This document shows, piece after piece, positions 23,192-31,766 of a stretch of DNA of 64,000 nucleotides (its first letter is position 1; every line of letters starts with the position of its first letter). This DNA is from Nocardiopsis sp. NRRL B-16309 (GTDB taxonomy: Bacteria; Actinomycetota; Actinomycetes; Streptosporangiales; Streptosporangiaceae). A program made the translations under genes and the position numbers. The stretch covers positions 204,240 through 268,239 of the forward strand of contig NZ_LGEC01000058.1 of assembly GCF_001279585.1 (NCBI RefSeq), in the 5' to 3' direction. A model generated the notes under the pieces. That model saw only the letters and a list, made by a program, of their open reading frames with translations, was not told where the DNA came from and made no database searches.

Positions 23192-24427
23192 TCAGCGGGA
23201 GAAGGCCAGCAGGCAGGCGGTGAACTCGTGCACGTGGTTGACCCCGCTCACCGGTCCGATCTCGCCCGCGGCGAAGAGCCCGGCGACCGCGTCCACGCCC
23301 AGGATGCGGCGGACCGCGAGCACGTCGTGGTCGGGGCCGGGGAACAGGGCGGAGCCGCGGCCGTTGCAGGAGAACAGCAGGCCCGCGCCGACACTCCGGT
23401 CGGTGCCGAAGGAGGCGAGTCTGCGCGCCAGGTCCTCGTCGGCCGTCCCGGCGTCGCGGACCTGGAAGCGCACGGTCTGACCGACCTCGACCATGTCGCC
23501 GATGGTGAGCGCGCCGATCTCGGGATCGGCCCCGCTGAGCGACCGGATCAGGAAGTCGCCCTGTTCGTGGTGGTCGGCGTACTCGTCCATGGCGATGCCG
23601 ATGTGCAGCCCCTGGGCGGCCAGCTCCCGGTCCTCCTCGGACAGTCCTTCGACCAGCTCCTCCAGCTTCTCGTAGGCGTTGGTGCCCGCCAGCTCGACGA
23701 GCAGGTTGCCCTCGGCCTTGGTCACGGTCATGCTCGGGCCGATCGGCCGGCACCCCTGGCTGACCACGGTGCCCAGCACGCCGTCGCCGCCCACCAGGAC
23801 GCCGATCGCGCCGTTCTCCGCGACCTCGCCGTCGACGAAGAGGCGGACCGACTCCTCCCCGCGCAGCCCGTCGGCCATCCCGCCGACGACCGGCAGCCCG
23901 TGCAGCGCGTCGGTGGACTCGCGCACGAACGCCTGCGTGGGGAACTCGTAGGGGTTGGCGAGCAGGATGGCGGCCCGGTCGCGCGGGCCGGGCTCGCGCA
24001 TGCCGACGACGGCCAGGTGGTCGCCCTCGATCACGGTGTCGAGCCGGAACGGGGTGATCTCCACGTCCGGCAGGCTGGCGCACCAGACGCTGACCGCGCC
24101 CTGGCCCTCCACACTCCGGCCGCCGCCGATCACGCCGGTCGAGCTGCACCCCAGGGTGACGGCGTCCCCGGCGAGCGCCATCACGCGCTTGCCCGCGAGC
24201 GTGACCTCCTCCGGGTCCGACCCGCACACGAAGAAGCACACCAGGTCGGCGCCGCCGCCCCCGGCCGCCGCCGCGCTCCCGTCCAACTGCTCCAGGGCCG
24301 CCATGACGGCGCGTTCGGCCGCGTTCACGAGGTCGGCCCCCGTCGTCAGTGCATCGCCGAACCGTGCCACCTGCCGCCACCCCGCTTCCACCGACGCGTC
24401 GCGCCGGATCTCGGACTCCGCCGTCAT
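23192..24427 (-). CDS. FIST N/C-domain signal transduction protein
   Basis: A 411-residue stand-alone FIST protein. The N-terminal domain (about 30-210) contains ADLVCFFVCGSDPEEV, TLGCSSTGVIGGG and a region with GMREPGPRDRAAILLANPYEF; the C-terminal domain contains QGCRPIGPSMTVTKAEGN and ends GAGLLFSCNGRGSALFPGPDHDV and SGVNHVHEFTACLLAFSR. FIST domains are proposed sensors of small ligands such as amino acids and are often fused to kinases or chemoreceptors; here there is no output domain. The ATG at 24427 has GGAAG upstream; 24433 is also possible. It is divergent from the AAA/VWA pair (212-bp gap), so it may sense for that system. Confidence 0.88.
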   Translation of the reverse strand: MTAESEIRRDASVEAGWRQVARFGDALTTGADLVNAAERAVMAALEQLDGSAAAAGGGGADLVCFFVCGSDPEEVTLAGKRVMALAGDAVTLGCSSTGVIGGGRSVEGQGAVSVWCASLPDVEITPFRLDTVIEGDHLAVVGMREPGPRDRAAILLANPYEFPTQAFVRESTDALHGLPVVGGMADGLRGEESVRLFVDGEVAENGAIGVLVGGDGVLGTVVSQGCRPIGPSMTVTKAEGNLLVELAGTNAYEKLEELVEGLSEEDRELAAQGLHIGIAMDEYADHHEQGDFLIRSLSGADPEIGALTIGDMVEVGQTVRFQVRDAGTADEDLARRLASFGTDRSVGAGLLFSCNGRGSALFPGPDHDVLAVRRILGVDAVAGLFAAGEIGPVSGVNHVHEFTACLLAFSR

Positions 24428-24627
24428 CCCCATTCTTCCACTCCCGGGCCGAACCAGCCCTGCTCACGTCGACCTACCACCCGTCACCTCGGTGTCCGTC
24501 GCGCGAAGAGTGCGGGGCCACCGTCCCCGCCGGAGGGCCCCGGCACCCGCGTTACCCCTCCGGCCACCCGCCGTCGACCCGGCGTTCACTCCCGCGCACC
24601 GGCGGCGCCTGCGCGGCGGCCGGTACG

Positions 24628-24642
24628 TACACTGCGGGAGTG
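24628..24642 (+). promoter_or_regulatory. Leaderless promoter of the AAA ATPase gene
   Basis: TACACT at 24628-24633 is a good -10 element whose distance places the transcription start at the GTG codon at 24640. No ribosome site exists before this codon, as expected for a leaderless mRNA. Confidence 0.55.
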
Positions 24643-26061
24643 ACCCACGACTCACCCCCGCCGACCGGTCTCCCCCACACCCTCGACGACCTGCGCGCGT
24701 CCGGCCACGTGCACCGGCCCGTCGCCGTGGAGGTGCGCGAGAACCTCCTGCGGCGCATGGGCTCCGGGCAGGCCCGCTTCCCGGGCGTGCACGGCTTCGA
24801 CACCACCGTGCTCCCCCAGGTGGAACGGGCCCTGCTGGCGGGGCACGACATCGTGCTGCTGGGCGAGCGCGGCCAGGGCAAGAGCCGACTCATCCGCGCC
24901 GTCGCCGCCCTGCTCGACGAGTGGTCCCCCGCGGTGGACGGCTGCGCGATCAACGACCACCCCTACGCCCCGGTCTGTCCGGGCTGCCGGCGGCGTTCGG
25001 CGGCGGAGGGCGGCGCCCTCCCGGTGGTCTGGCGGCACCGGCGGGAGCGCTACGGCGAGAAGCTGGCCACGCCGGACACCGGTGTCGGCGAGCTGATCGG
25101 GGACGTGGACCCGGCACGGCTGGCGGAGGGGCGTTCGCTCGGCGACCCCGAGACCGTGCACTACGGCCTGGTGCCGCGCGCCAACAGGGGCGTGTTCTGC
25201 GTGAACGAGCTGCCGGACCTGCCCGCGCGCGCCCAGGTGGCGCTGTTCAACGTGTTGGAGGAACGCGACCTCCAGATCCGCGGGTACACGCTGCGCCTGC
25301 CCCTGGACATCCTGGTGGTGGCGAGCGCCAACCCGGAGGACTACACGAACCGGGGGCGGATCGTGACGCCGCTCAAGGACCGCTTCGGCGCCCAGGTGCG
25401 GACCCACTATCCGCCGGGGCTCGACGACGAACTGGCGCTGATCCGGCAGGAGGCGGACCTGCCGCCGGGCACGTGCGTGCCCTCGCACCTGCTGGAGGCC
25501 GTGGCGCGCTTCACCCGCCTGGTCCGGGCGAGCCGGAAGGTGGATCCCCGCTCCGGGGTCTCCGTGCGCTTCTCGGTGGCCGCCGCGGAGACCGTGGCCG
25601 CGTCCGCCCTGCGCCGGGCGGCCATGGTCGGCGAGGAGGTGCCCGTCGCCCGGGTGTGCGACCTGCCCGCGGTGGTGGAGCCGCTGCTCGGCAAGGTCGA
25701 GTTCGACATCGCCGCCGAGGGCCGGGAGGCGGAGGTGCTGCACGCCCTGCTGCGCCGGGCGGTCGCGGAGGTCTTCCGCGAGCGGCTGGGCGAGGCGGAC
25801 CTGTCACCGCTCGGCGACCGGTTCTCCGGCGGCGGCACGGTGGAGACCGGTGACCTGGTCGGAGCGGCGGAGCTGCTGCGCCGGGTCGGCGGGGTGCCGG
25901 GGCTGGCGGACATGATCTCCCGCGCGGCGCCCGAGGAGCGGGACGGCCCGCCGACCCCGGGGCTGGCGGCGGCGGTGGTGGAGTTCGCGCTAGAGGGGCT
26001 GTACCTGGAGCGGAGGCTGTCGAAGGACACCGTGCCCGACGGCGGCGTCTACCGCTTCTGA
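24640..26061 (+). CDS. MoxR/ChlI-like AAA+ ATPase
   Basis: A 473-residue AAA+ protein. Walker A is GERGQGKSR near residue 75, then a cysteine-bearing insert (CAINDHPYAPVCPGCRRR), Walker B-like GVFCVNELPDL, sensor 1 in VVASANPEDYTNRGRI and the arginine-finger region TPLKDRF. This is the pattern of magnesium-chelatase I and MoxR ATPases, which act as chaperones inserting metals or remodelling partners together with a VWA protein. The partner VWA gene follows after a repeat-filled 253-bp gap. The GTG start is supported by a leaderless promoter. No tetrapyrrole genes are near, so a chelatase role is unlikely. Streptomyces homologues exist, but I know of no assigned function. Confidence 0.88.
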   Translation: MTHDSPPPTGLPHTLDDLRASGHVHRPVAVEVRENLLRRMGSGQARFPGVHGFDTTVLPQVERALLAGHDIVLLGERGQGKSRLIRAVAALLDEWSPAVDGCAINDHPYAPVCPGCRRRSAAEGGALPVVWRHRRERYGEKLATPDTGVGELIGDVDPARLAEGRSLGDPETVHYGLVPRANRGVFCVNELPDLPARAQVALFNVLEERDLQIRGYTLRLPLDILVVASANPEDYTNRGRIVTPLKDRFGAQVRTHYPPGLDDELALIRQEADLPPGTCVPSHLLEAVARFTRLVRASRKVDPRSGVSVRFSVAAAETVAASALRRAAMVGEEVPVARVCDLPAVVEPLLGKVEFDIAAEGREAEVLHALLRRAVAEVFRERLGEADLSPLGDRFSGGGTVETGDLVGAAELLRRVGGVPGLADMISRAAPEERDGPPTPGLAAAVVEFALEGLYLERRLSKDTVPDGGVYRF

Positions 26062-26084
26062 CCTGCGGCGGCATGAAGACGGGC

Positions 26085-26311
26085 CCACCGCGCAGCGGGC
26101 ACCCGGGGCGATGGTGGGCGACGGAAAGACAAGGGCCGCGGCCGGAGGCCGTCCGTTGAGGGCGGAAGCCCCCACCACCGCGCAGCGGACACACGGGGCG
26201 ATGGCGGGTGACGGGAAGAATCAAAGCCGCGGCCGGAGGCCATCCGTTGAGGGTGGAAGCCCCCACCCTCCGCGCAGCGGACACACGGGGCGATGGTGGG
26301 CGACGGGAGGG
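26085..26311 (-). repeat. Dispersed repeat A, locus 1 (about 2.5 units, inverted)
   Basis: Units of 90-92 bp recur, with the block ggcgatggtgggcg (or a close variant) at 26107, 26197 and 26289. Read on the minus strand each unit has CGCCCACCATCGCC, a GC hairpin (CCGCTGCGCGG), then CTTCCACCCTCAACGG and a CCTCCGG block. The same order of blocks occurs at 47016-47294 and 54468-54640. The repeat fills the gap between the AAA and VWA genes. Confidence 0.85.
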
Positions 26312-26314
26312 CGA

Positions 26315-27433
26315 GTGAGATTCCGATACCGGCGGTACACCGGCGGGCCCGACCCGTTGGCCGAGCCAGATCCGCCGACCGGCGCGGCACGGCGCGCCCT
26401 CGACGACCTCCGTGCCCTGGTGGCGGAGGCCGACACGGACTCCGACGCCGACCGCGCGGAACTCGCGGCCCTGGAGGCGGCCCTGTCCCGCTACGGGGAG
26501 GGTGACCGGTCCGCGGCGGCCGAGATGGCCCCCTCCGACCTGCTCCGGCTGCTGGGACCCGAGGGCGAGGCGGCCCGGGCCCGGCTGGACTCGGGCGACC
26601 ACGGCCTGAGCCCCCGCGAGCTGCGCCGCCTCGGCGACGCGGCGCTGCGCGAGATCGACCGGGGCCGGGGAACGCCCGGCGGGCACGCGGGACGCACCGG
26701 CACCGGTGGGACGGCCGGCGAACCGACCGGCGCGTTCCTGCCGCACGAGATCGCCGGGGACCGGCCCCTGGACGCGGCCGCCACCGCGCGGGAGGCGGCC
26801 CTGCGCCGCGCCCGCGCCGACGGCCCCGCCCTGCTCCCCGAGGACCTGCGCGTCGCCGAGGCCGAACCGGAGTCCGCCGCGGCGGTGTCCCTGCTCATCG
26901 ACCTGTCCCACTCGATGGTGACGCGGTCGCTGCACGAGGCCGCCACCCGGGCGGCCCTGGCCCTGCACGCCCTGGTCCGCACGCGCCACCCCCACGACCG
27001 GGTGCAGGTGGTCGGCTTCGGCGAGAGCGCCGCCGAGCTCACCCCCGCCGCACTGGTCGCGCACGACTGGCGCGGCGTGCCCGGCACCAACCTGCACCAC
27101 GCCCTGCGCCTGGCCCGGGGCCACCTGCGGCGGCACCGCGGGCTCGCCCCCCGGATCCTGGTGGTCACCGACGGCGAGCCCACCGCCCACCTGGACGAGG
27201 ACGGCGAAGCGCGGTTCGCCTGGCCGCCCACTCCGCGCACGGTCGAGGTGACCCTGGCCGAGCTCGACGCGGCGCTGCGCGAGGGCGCCGAGGCCACCTT
27301 CGTCCTGCTGGCCGACGATCCCCGGCTGCGCGCCTTCCGCGCCCTGGTCGAGCGCCGCCGGGGCGTGCGGGTCCTCGACGCCGACGCCGACCTCCTCGGC
27401 CCCCTGCTCCTGGACCGCTACCGGCGGCGCTGA
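26315..27433 (+). CDS. VWA domain protein, partner of the AAA ATPase
   Basis: A 372-residue protein. The GTG at 26315 has GGGAGGGCGA immediately upstream, so it starts right after repeat A. The N-terminal 170 residues are helical and charged, with a LLPEDLRVAE segment before the VWA domain. The VWA domain (about 185-372) has a complete metal-ion-dependent adhesion site: DLSHS (DxSxS) near 193, the Thr of GTNLHHAL and the Asp of VVTDGEPT. Such proteins pair with MoxR-like ATPases and bind the substrate or target. It is therefore most likely the substrate-binding half of a chaperone-like complex with the upstream gene. No membrane segment is present. Confidence 0.9.
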   Translation: MRFRYRRYTGGPDPLAEPDPPTGAARRALDDLRALVAEADTDSDADRAELAALEAALSRYGEGDRSAAAEMAPSDLLRLLGPEGEAARARLDSGDHGLSPRELRRLGDAALREIDRGRGTPGGHAGRTGTGGTAGEPTGAFLPHEIAGDRPLDAAATAREAALRRARADGPALLPEDLRVAEAEPESAAAVSLLIDLSHSMVTRSLHEAATRAALALHALVRTRHPHDRVQVVGFGESAAELTPAALVAHDWRGVPGTNLHHALRLARGHLRRHRGLAPRILVVTDGEPTAHLDEDGEARFAWPPTPRTVEVTLAELDAALREGAEATFVLLADDPRLRAFRALVERRRGVRVLDADADLLGPLLLDRYRRR

Positions 27434-27439
27434 CCGGCG

Positions 27440-28252
27440 TCAGCGCTCGAAGATGTTGACGTCCGAGGCCATCAGCAGCAGTTCCTCGGGGGCGTCGCCG
27501 CCCGAGTACAGCAGCTGGTGCCGGTTGGCGGGCATGATCGTCTCGGTGAACCGCAGCGGGCGCTCGCCCTCGTGCGCCACGCGCTCCTGCACGAGCAGCG
27601 GGATGCCCGGGCCGAGGCCGAAGGAGTCGGCCTCGTCCTGGGACGGCATCCGCGCGCCCACGATGTCCCAGTTCCAGTCCTCCCGGTAGCCGAGTTCGCG
27701 CAGCACCGCGCTGACCCCCTCGTCCAGGCGTTCGGGGGACATGAGTGCGGTGTTGTTGGCGATGCTGAAGGGGAAGTAGGTGACCTGGGACTGCCAGAGG
27801 CCGCCCTCGACGAATCGGTCACACGAACGGATGACGACGAGCCCGCCGTAAGGACCGTTCTCGTCGGCGTCGAAGCGCAGCCGCTTGGCCACCTTCGGGC
27901 GCATGGTGTCCAGGCTGACCTTGATCTTCTCGTCGACCTGGTAGTAGCCCGCCTCGCGCAGGTGCGGCTGGTAGCCGGCCTCGAACCGCTCGGAGTCGCT
28001 GCCGCCCGAGATCGGCGTGGCCAGGTGGATGATGGGCTGGTGGTCGGCGGCGAAGGCGCCCCGGCCGGCCTGGATGGTGATGCGCCCCTCGTCCTGGAGG
28101 ATGCGCATGCCGAGCCGCGCGGTGGCGCGGGAGACGTCGAAGCGCTCGGCGAGCTCCTCCTCACCCGGCAGGCGGTCGCCCGGCTGGTAGTCACCCCGCG
28201 TGAGTGCCTCGCGCAGGTGGTCGGCGACCACGGTCTTCCTCGACGTGCTCAT
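27440..28252 (-). CDS. GntR-family regulator with UTRA-type ligand domain (second gene)
   Basis: A 270-residue repressor-type regulator. The winged helix is N-terminal (about 5-70) with LPGEEELAERFDVSRATARLGMRILQDEGRI, and a UTRA-like effector domain follows, ending LRFTETIMPANRHQLLYSGG. HutC-subfamily GntR proteins release DNA on binding a small metabolite. It starts nine bases after the stop of another GntR gene and is surely co-transcribed. No transport or catabolic gene is nearby, so the ligand is unknown. The two products share only family-level similarity, so they are not a recent duplication. Confidence 0.9.
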   Translation of the reverse strand: MSTSRKTVVADHLREALTRGDYQPGDRLPGEEELAERFDVSRATARLGMRILQDEGRITIQAGRGAFAADHQPIIHLATPISGGSDSERFEAGYQPHLREAGYYQVDEKIKVSLDTMRPKVAKRLRFDADENGPYGGLVVIRSCDRFVEGGLWQSQVTYFPFSIANNTALMSPERLDEGVSAVLRELGYREDWNWDIVGARMPSQDEADSFGLGPGIPLLVQERVAHEGERPLRFTETIMPANRHQLLYSGGDAPEELLLMASDVNIFER

Positions 28253-28260
28253 GTGCTGGC

Positions 28261-28992
28261 TCAGTCCCGGTGGTAGGCCTTGAGGTTGCCGTGTTCGAAC
28301 TGGTACCGGATGCTGTGCCCGGCGTACACAGTGTGCACCAGTCTGATCGGGCGCTCTTCGGAGTAGTCGGTGCGATGGACGTCCAGAACCGGGACTCCTG
28401 GGGGGAGTTCGAGCTGTGACGTCTCCTGTGGCGTGGGCATACGTGTTTCCAGCTCGTCCACGTAGCCGACCTGCCGGTGGCCGTGTTCGAGCAGCACCAC
28501 CAGGGCGCTCTCGACGTCCTCGGGCAGCATGAGCGGCGTGCCCTGGACGAGTTCCATGGGGTAGTACGCCGAACTGATGGAGCCGGACTGCTCGCCGGAG
28601 AACCGGTACATCCGGCGCACGACGGTCATGTCGCCCTCGGGCACGCGCAGTCGGCTGGCGATGTCCGGCGTGGCGCTCAGGAGCTGGAGCTCCTCCAGCG
28701 TCTGGCCGGACAGCGCCGACTCGTTGAGCCCGTCGGCTCCGCCCTTGGTCCGGGTGGCGTAGAAGGTCTCCGGCACGACGTCCTGGACGAAGTGGCCGCG
28801 GCCCGGCCTGCTGAGGATGAGGCCCTGGTTGCGCAGCATGCCGAGCGCGAGCCTGATGGTGTTGCGGGACGCGTCGAAGCGCTCTTCCAGCTGCTTCTCC
28901 GACGGCAGCTGACCGCCCAACGGCAGGCTTCCCTCCTGGATCTCCCGCCTCAGCGCCCGAGCGATCTGTCGATATCTACTTTCTGCCCGCAT
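28261..28992 (-). CDS. GntR-family regulator with UTRA-type ligand domain (first gene)
   Basis: A 243-residue regulator. The winged helix is near the N-terminus (about 5-70, LPSEKQLEERFDASRNTIRLALGMLRNQGLILSR), followed by a UTRA-like domain with EGDMTVVRRMYRFSGEQSGSISSAYYPMELVQG. It is the first gene of a two-regulator operon. A strong palindrome 34-55 bp upstream of its start is the likely binding site of one or both proteins, giving autoregulation. A small membrane protein is divergently encoded beyond that site and may be a target. Confidence 0.9.
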   Translation of the reverse strand: MRAESRYRQIARALRREIQEGSLPLGGQLPSEKQLEERFDASRNTIRLALGMLRNQGLILSRPGRGHFVQDVVPETFYATRTKGGADGLNESALSGQTLEELQLLSATPDIASRLRVPEGDMTVVRRMYRFSGEQSGSISSAYYPMELVQGTPLMLPEDVESALVVLLEHGHRQVGYVDELETRMPTPQETSQLELPPGVPVLDVHRTDYSEERPIRLVHTVYAGHSIRYQFEHGNLKAYHRD

Positions 28993-29025
28993 AAGTCAGC
29001 CCTCGGGGGGTATCAGTGGGTCAGG

Positions 29026-29047
29026 TCAACTTGTACCAACAAGGTGA
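29026..29047. promoter_or_regulatory. Palindromic operator candidate for the GntR pair
   Basis: CTTGTACCAACAAG is a perfect 5+5 inverted repeat with a four-base centre. The arms extend outwards as TCAnCTTGT and ACAAGnTGA, eight of nine positions matching over 22 bp. It lies between the divergent GntR operon and the small membrane protein gene. The rest of the 302-bp gap (28993-29294) shows no gene. Confidence 0.6.
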
Positions 29048-29294
29048 GCGGTACACCAGCCGAACAAGTCCATCCGGTTCTCCTAGGCCCATCTTAGGTG
29101 AAGGCCACACTCAGTACACGGCAGAGCAGCCGGAAGGACACCTGGAAAGGGGAAGATCACAGCACAGCCCGATCCGACCGACGGATCTCCGCCCACCACC
29201 GACGGAAAACAGACGTGCCGACACGGACAGACCCGCCCCGTACCACCGGGGGGCGGACGACGAACTGACCACCCCCGAACCGAAGGTGACCCCT

Positions 29295-29570
29295 ATGATC
29301 CCCGTCTTCATCGCATTCATCGGTCTCGTGCTCCTGGGGCTGGCCGCGGGGTTCTTCCTCGCCATCTCCATCGGCATCCGCCGCCAGGACAACCGCGGGC
29401 GCTACCGCTCCCTCCGCGAGGAGGACGACAACAGTGCCCTCTCCCGCACCGGCAGCCTCGTCGTCGGCCTGCGCTTCGCCAACGGCACCGCCACCGAGCG
29501 CCGTGACCGCACCCCCGGCCCGGCCGGTACGCGGGACCCCCTCCAGGAGCGCACTCCCTCCGCGGTCTGA
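29295..29570 (+). CDS. Small single-pass membrane protein
   Basis: A 91-residue protein. The ATG at 29295 has AAGGTGA six bases upstream. An N-terminal helix (MIPVFIAFIGLVLLGLAAGFFLAISIGI) is followed by a basic, Arg-rich cytoplasmic tail (RRQDNRGRYRSLREEDD) and a Pro/Thr end. It has good codon bias, but I do not recognise a family. It is divergent from the GntR operon across the palindromic operator, so it is the best candidate target of those regulators. Confidence 0.7.
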   Translation: MIPVFIAFIGLVLLGLAAGFFLAISIGIRRQDNRGRYRSLREEDDNSALSRTGSLVVGLRFANGTATERRDRTPGPAGTRDPLQERTPSAV

Positions 29571-29705
29571 CCCCCCGCGACAGCTCCCGCACCACGAAGG
29601 ACATGCCGTGAAGGGCCCGGCAGAGCGGCCGGGGCACCCTCACGGCCAGGCCGCGCGGGCGCGCACCGACCGGCTCGGCCCCTCCCGACGGCCCCCGGGC
29701 CGCGC

Positions 29706-30851
29706 TCAGCCCTCCAGCGCCCCCAGCAGGTCCGCCACCAGGTCGTCACCCGACTCGATGCCCACGGAGATCCGCACCAGATCGGCCGGGACCTCCAGCG
29801 GGGAACCCGCGGTCGACGCGTGCGTCATCCGCCCGGGATGCTCGATCAGGGACTCCACCCCGCCCAGGGACTCGCCCAGCGTGAAGACCTCGGTCCGCTC
29901 GCACAGCGCCAGCGCCGCCTTCTCCCCGTCGCGCAGAGCGAACGAGACCATGCCCCCGAAGGCGCGCATCTGCCGTTCGGCGACCTTGTGCCCCGGATGC
30001 GCGTCCAGCCCGGGGTAGTACACGCGCCGCACCGCCGGGTGGTCCACCAGTGCGGCCACGACCCGCTCGGCGTTGGCACTGTGCCGGTCCATCCGCACCC
30101 CCAGGGTCTTGACCCCGCGCAGGGTCAGCCAGGAGTCGAAGGGTCCCGGAACGGCGCCCATCGTGTTCTGGTGGAAGGCCAGCCGCTCGCCGAGCTCGGC
30201 GTCGGCCACCACCAGCGCGCCCCCGACCACGTCGGAGTGCCCGCCCAGGTACTTCGTGGTGGAGTGCACCACCACGTCCGCGCCCAGGGCCAGCGGCCGC
30301 TGGAGGTAGGGCGAGGCGAAGGTGTTGTCCACGACGTGCAGGGCACCGGCGTCGTGGGCGATGGCCGCGACGGCCTCGATGTCGGTGATGTTGAGCAGGG
30401 GGTTGGTGGGGGTCTCGGTCCACACCGCCCTGGTCTCTGGGCGCACCGCCGCGCGCACGGCCTCCGGGTCGCTCTGGTCGACCGCGTCCCAGGTCACGCC
30501 CCAGCGCTCGACCACCGTGGAGATCAGGCGGAACGTGCCCCCGTAGGCGTCGCCGGGGATGATGACGTGGTCGCCCGGCGACAGGATGGTGCGCAGCAGG
30601 GTGTCCTCGGCCGCCATGCCGGAGGCGAAGGCGAGCCCGCGCGAGCCCTCCTCGAGGGCGGCCAGGCACTCCTCCAGCGCGGCGCGCGTGGGGTTGCCGG
30701 TGCGCGAGTACTCGTACCCCTGGCGCAGACCGCCCACGCCGTCCTGCGCGTAGGTGCTCGTCTGGTAGATCGGTACCACCACGGCCCCGGTGCCGGTGTC
30801 CGGTTCCTGGCCCGCGTGGATGGCCAGCGTTTCAAACCCGTCGAACGTCAT
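29706..30851 (-). CDS. metB: Cystathionine gamma-synthase
   Basis: A PLP enzyme of the Cys/Met metabolism family (381 residues) joining an activated homoserine ester with cysteine to form cystathionine. The PLP-binding lysine lies in STTKYLGGHSDVVGG (about 199). SGMAAEDTLL, TPTNPLLNITDIEAVA and the C-terminal GESLGGVESLIEHP signature are all present. Gamma-lyases share these motifs, so reverse trans-sulfuration cannot be excluded, especially with cbs two genes away. The M. tuberculosis neighbourhood (cbs, metB, greA) is the same. The 135-bp gap to the small membrane gene contains GC-rich hairpins but no clear terminator. Confidence 0.92.
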   Translation of the reverse strand: MTFDGFETLAIHAGQEPDTGTGAVVVPIYQTSTYAQDGVGGLRQGYEYSRTGNPTRAALEECLAALEEGSRGLAFASGMAAEDTLLRTILSPGDHVIIPGDAYGGTFRLISTVVERWGVTWDAVDQSDPEAVRAAVRPETRAVWTETPTNPLLNITDIEAVAAIAHDAGALHVVDNTFASPYLQRPLALGADVVVHSTTKYLGGHSDVVGGALVVADAELGERLAFHQNTMGAVPGPFDSWLTLRGVKTLGVRMDRHSANAERVVAALVDHPAVRRVYYPGLDAHPGHKVAERQMRAFGGMVSFALRDGEKAALALCERTEVFTLGESLGGVESLIEHPGRMTHASTAGSPLEVPADLVRISVGIESGDDLVADLLGALEG

Positions 30852-30922
30852 GCCGCCACAATAGTGGCCAGGACTCCCCCGAACCCCTGCTTCACCTGCA
30901 CGGTGTCGCTCGGGTGCCCGCT

Positions 30923-31018
30923 CCCGGCACCGGGGCCCGCCACGGCCGGCGGCTCACGGGAGCCGAGGGCGCGCTTCCCCGACGGTGGCCTCTCGGCACC
31001 GGGGCCCGCCACGGCCGG
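30923..31018. repeat. 27-bp direct repeat between metB and the acyltransferase
   Basis: ggcaccggggcccgccacgg, plus flanking bases, occurs at about 30923-30949 and again at 30992-31018, a 69-bp period, with one or two differences. The 173-bp gap holds no gene. Confidence 0.75.
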
Positions 31019-31024
31019 TGGCGG

Positions 31025-31765
31025 CTAGGCGGGCGGGAAGCGGGTGGCGGATCCCGGCTCGGGCGGCTCGGCGGGCGTGTCCGGGGTCGGGCCGGTGGCG
31101 GGCGTGGGGACACGCGTGGGCGTCCCCGTCTCGCGCATCGGCGGCTCCCATCCCAGCTCCGGGTCGTACTCGCGCACGACCTTGCCGGGCACGCCCGCGA
31201 TGACGCTGTGGTCGGGGTACCGTCCGGGCCGCACCACGCTGCCGGCCGCGACGACGCAGTTGCGCCCCAGGTGCACGCCCGGCAGGATCACCGCGTTGGC
31301 TCCCACCCAGGTCCCGTCGCCGATGCTGACGGGGTCGTCCACCGGCCACTGAAGGCCGACGGGGATGTCGGTGTTGGTGTAGGAGTGGTTCTGGTCGGTG
31401 ATGTACACGTAGGGGCCCGTGTAGACGTGGTCGCCGATGTCCACCGACTTGTGCGCGACGATGTGGGATCCCCGGCCGATGGCGCAGCCGGAGCCGATCC
31501 GCACGACCGACCCCTCGCCCAGGTCGTAGTCGGGACCCATCCCGGCGGCGAGCGTCATGTCCGCGCCGAGCACGGTGTGCACGCCGATCTCGATCCACGG
31601 CTCGCCGTACAGGGTGGCCGTGGGGAAGGCGATCGCCGATCCCACGCCGAAGCGCGCGAACCGCCGGGACGCCTTGGAGTCGGCACGGATTTCGGCGTTG
31701 CTCCGGGCGAACGACCAGACGGAGCGGATGATCCAGGACAACAGCCGCGACACGCGTGCTCCCAT
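31025..31765 (-). CDS. Hexapeptide-repeat (left-handed beta-helix) acyltransferase
   Basis: A 246-residue transferase-like protein. From about residue 45 to 200 it shows hexapeptide periodicity (IEIGVHTVLGADMTL, VVRIGSGCAIGRGSHIVAH, ISIGDGTWVGANAVILPGVHLGRNCVVAAGSVV) ending in the usual AGVPGKVVREYD. The insert YVYITDQNHSYTNTDIP carries the His typical of the maltose/galactoside acetyltransferase branch. The C-terminal 45 residues are a Pro/Thr tail. Members transfer acetyl or other acyl groups to sugars, often of envelope glycans; the acceptor here is unknown. An AT-rich palindrome covers its ribosome site. It lies between metB and cbs but need not be part of that pathway. Confidence 0.88.
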   Translation of the reverse strand: MGARVSRLLSWIIRSVWSFARSNAEIRADSKASRRFARFGVGSAIAFPTATLYGEPWIEIGVHTVLGADMTLAAGMGPDYDLGEGSVVRIGSGCAIGRGSHIVAHKSVDIGDHVYTGPYVYITDQNHSYTNTDIPVGLQWPVDDPVSIGDGTWVGANAVILPGVHLGRNCVVAAGSVVRPGRYPDHSVIAGVPGKVVREYDPELGWEPPMRETGTPTRVPTPATGPTPDTPAEPPEPGSATRFPPA

Positions 31766-31766
31766 T

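Noticed and set aside
24640..27433. AAA plus VWA pair as magnesium or cobalt chelatase or as an anti-phage (MoxR-VWA) defence system
   Set aside because: No tetrapyrrole or nuclease/effector genes are adjacent; only the general MoxR/VWA pairing can be supported.
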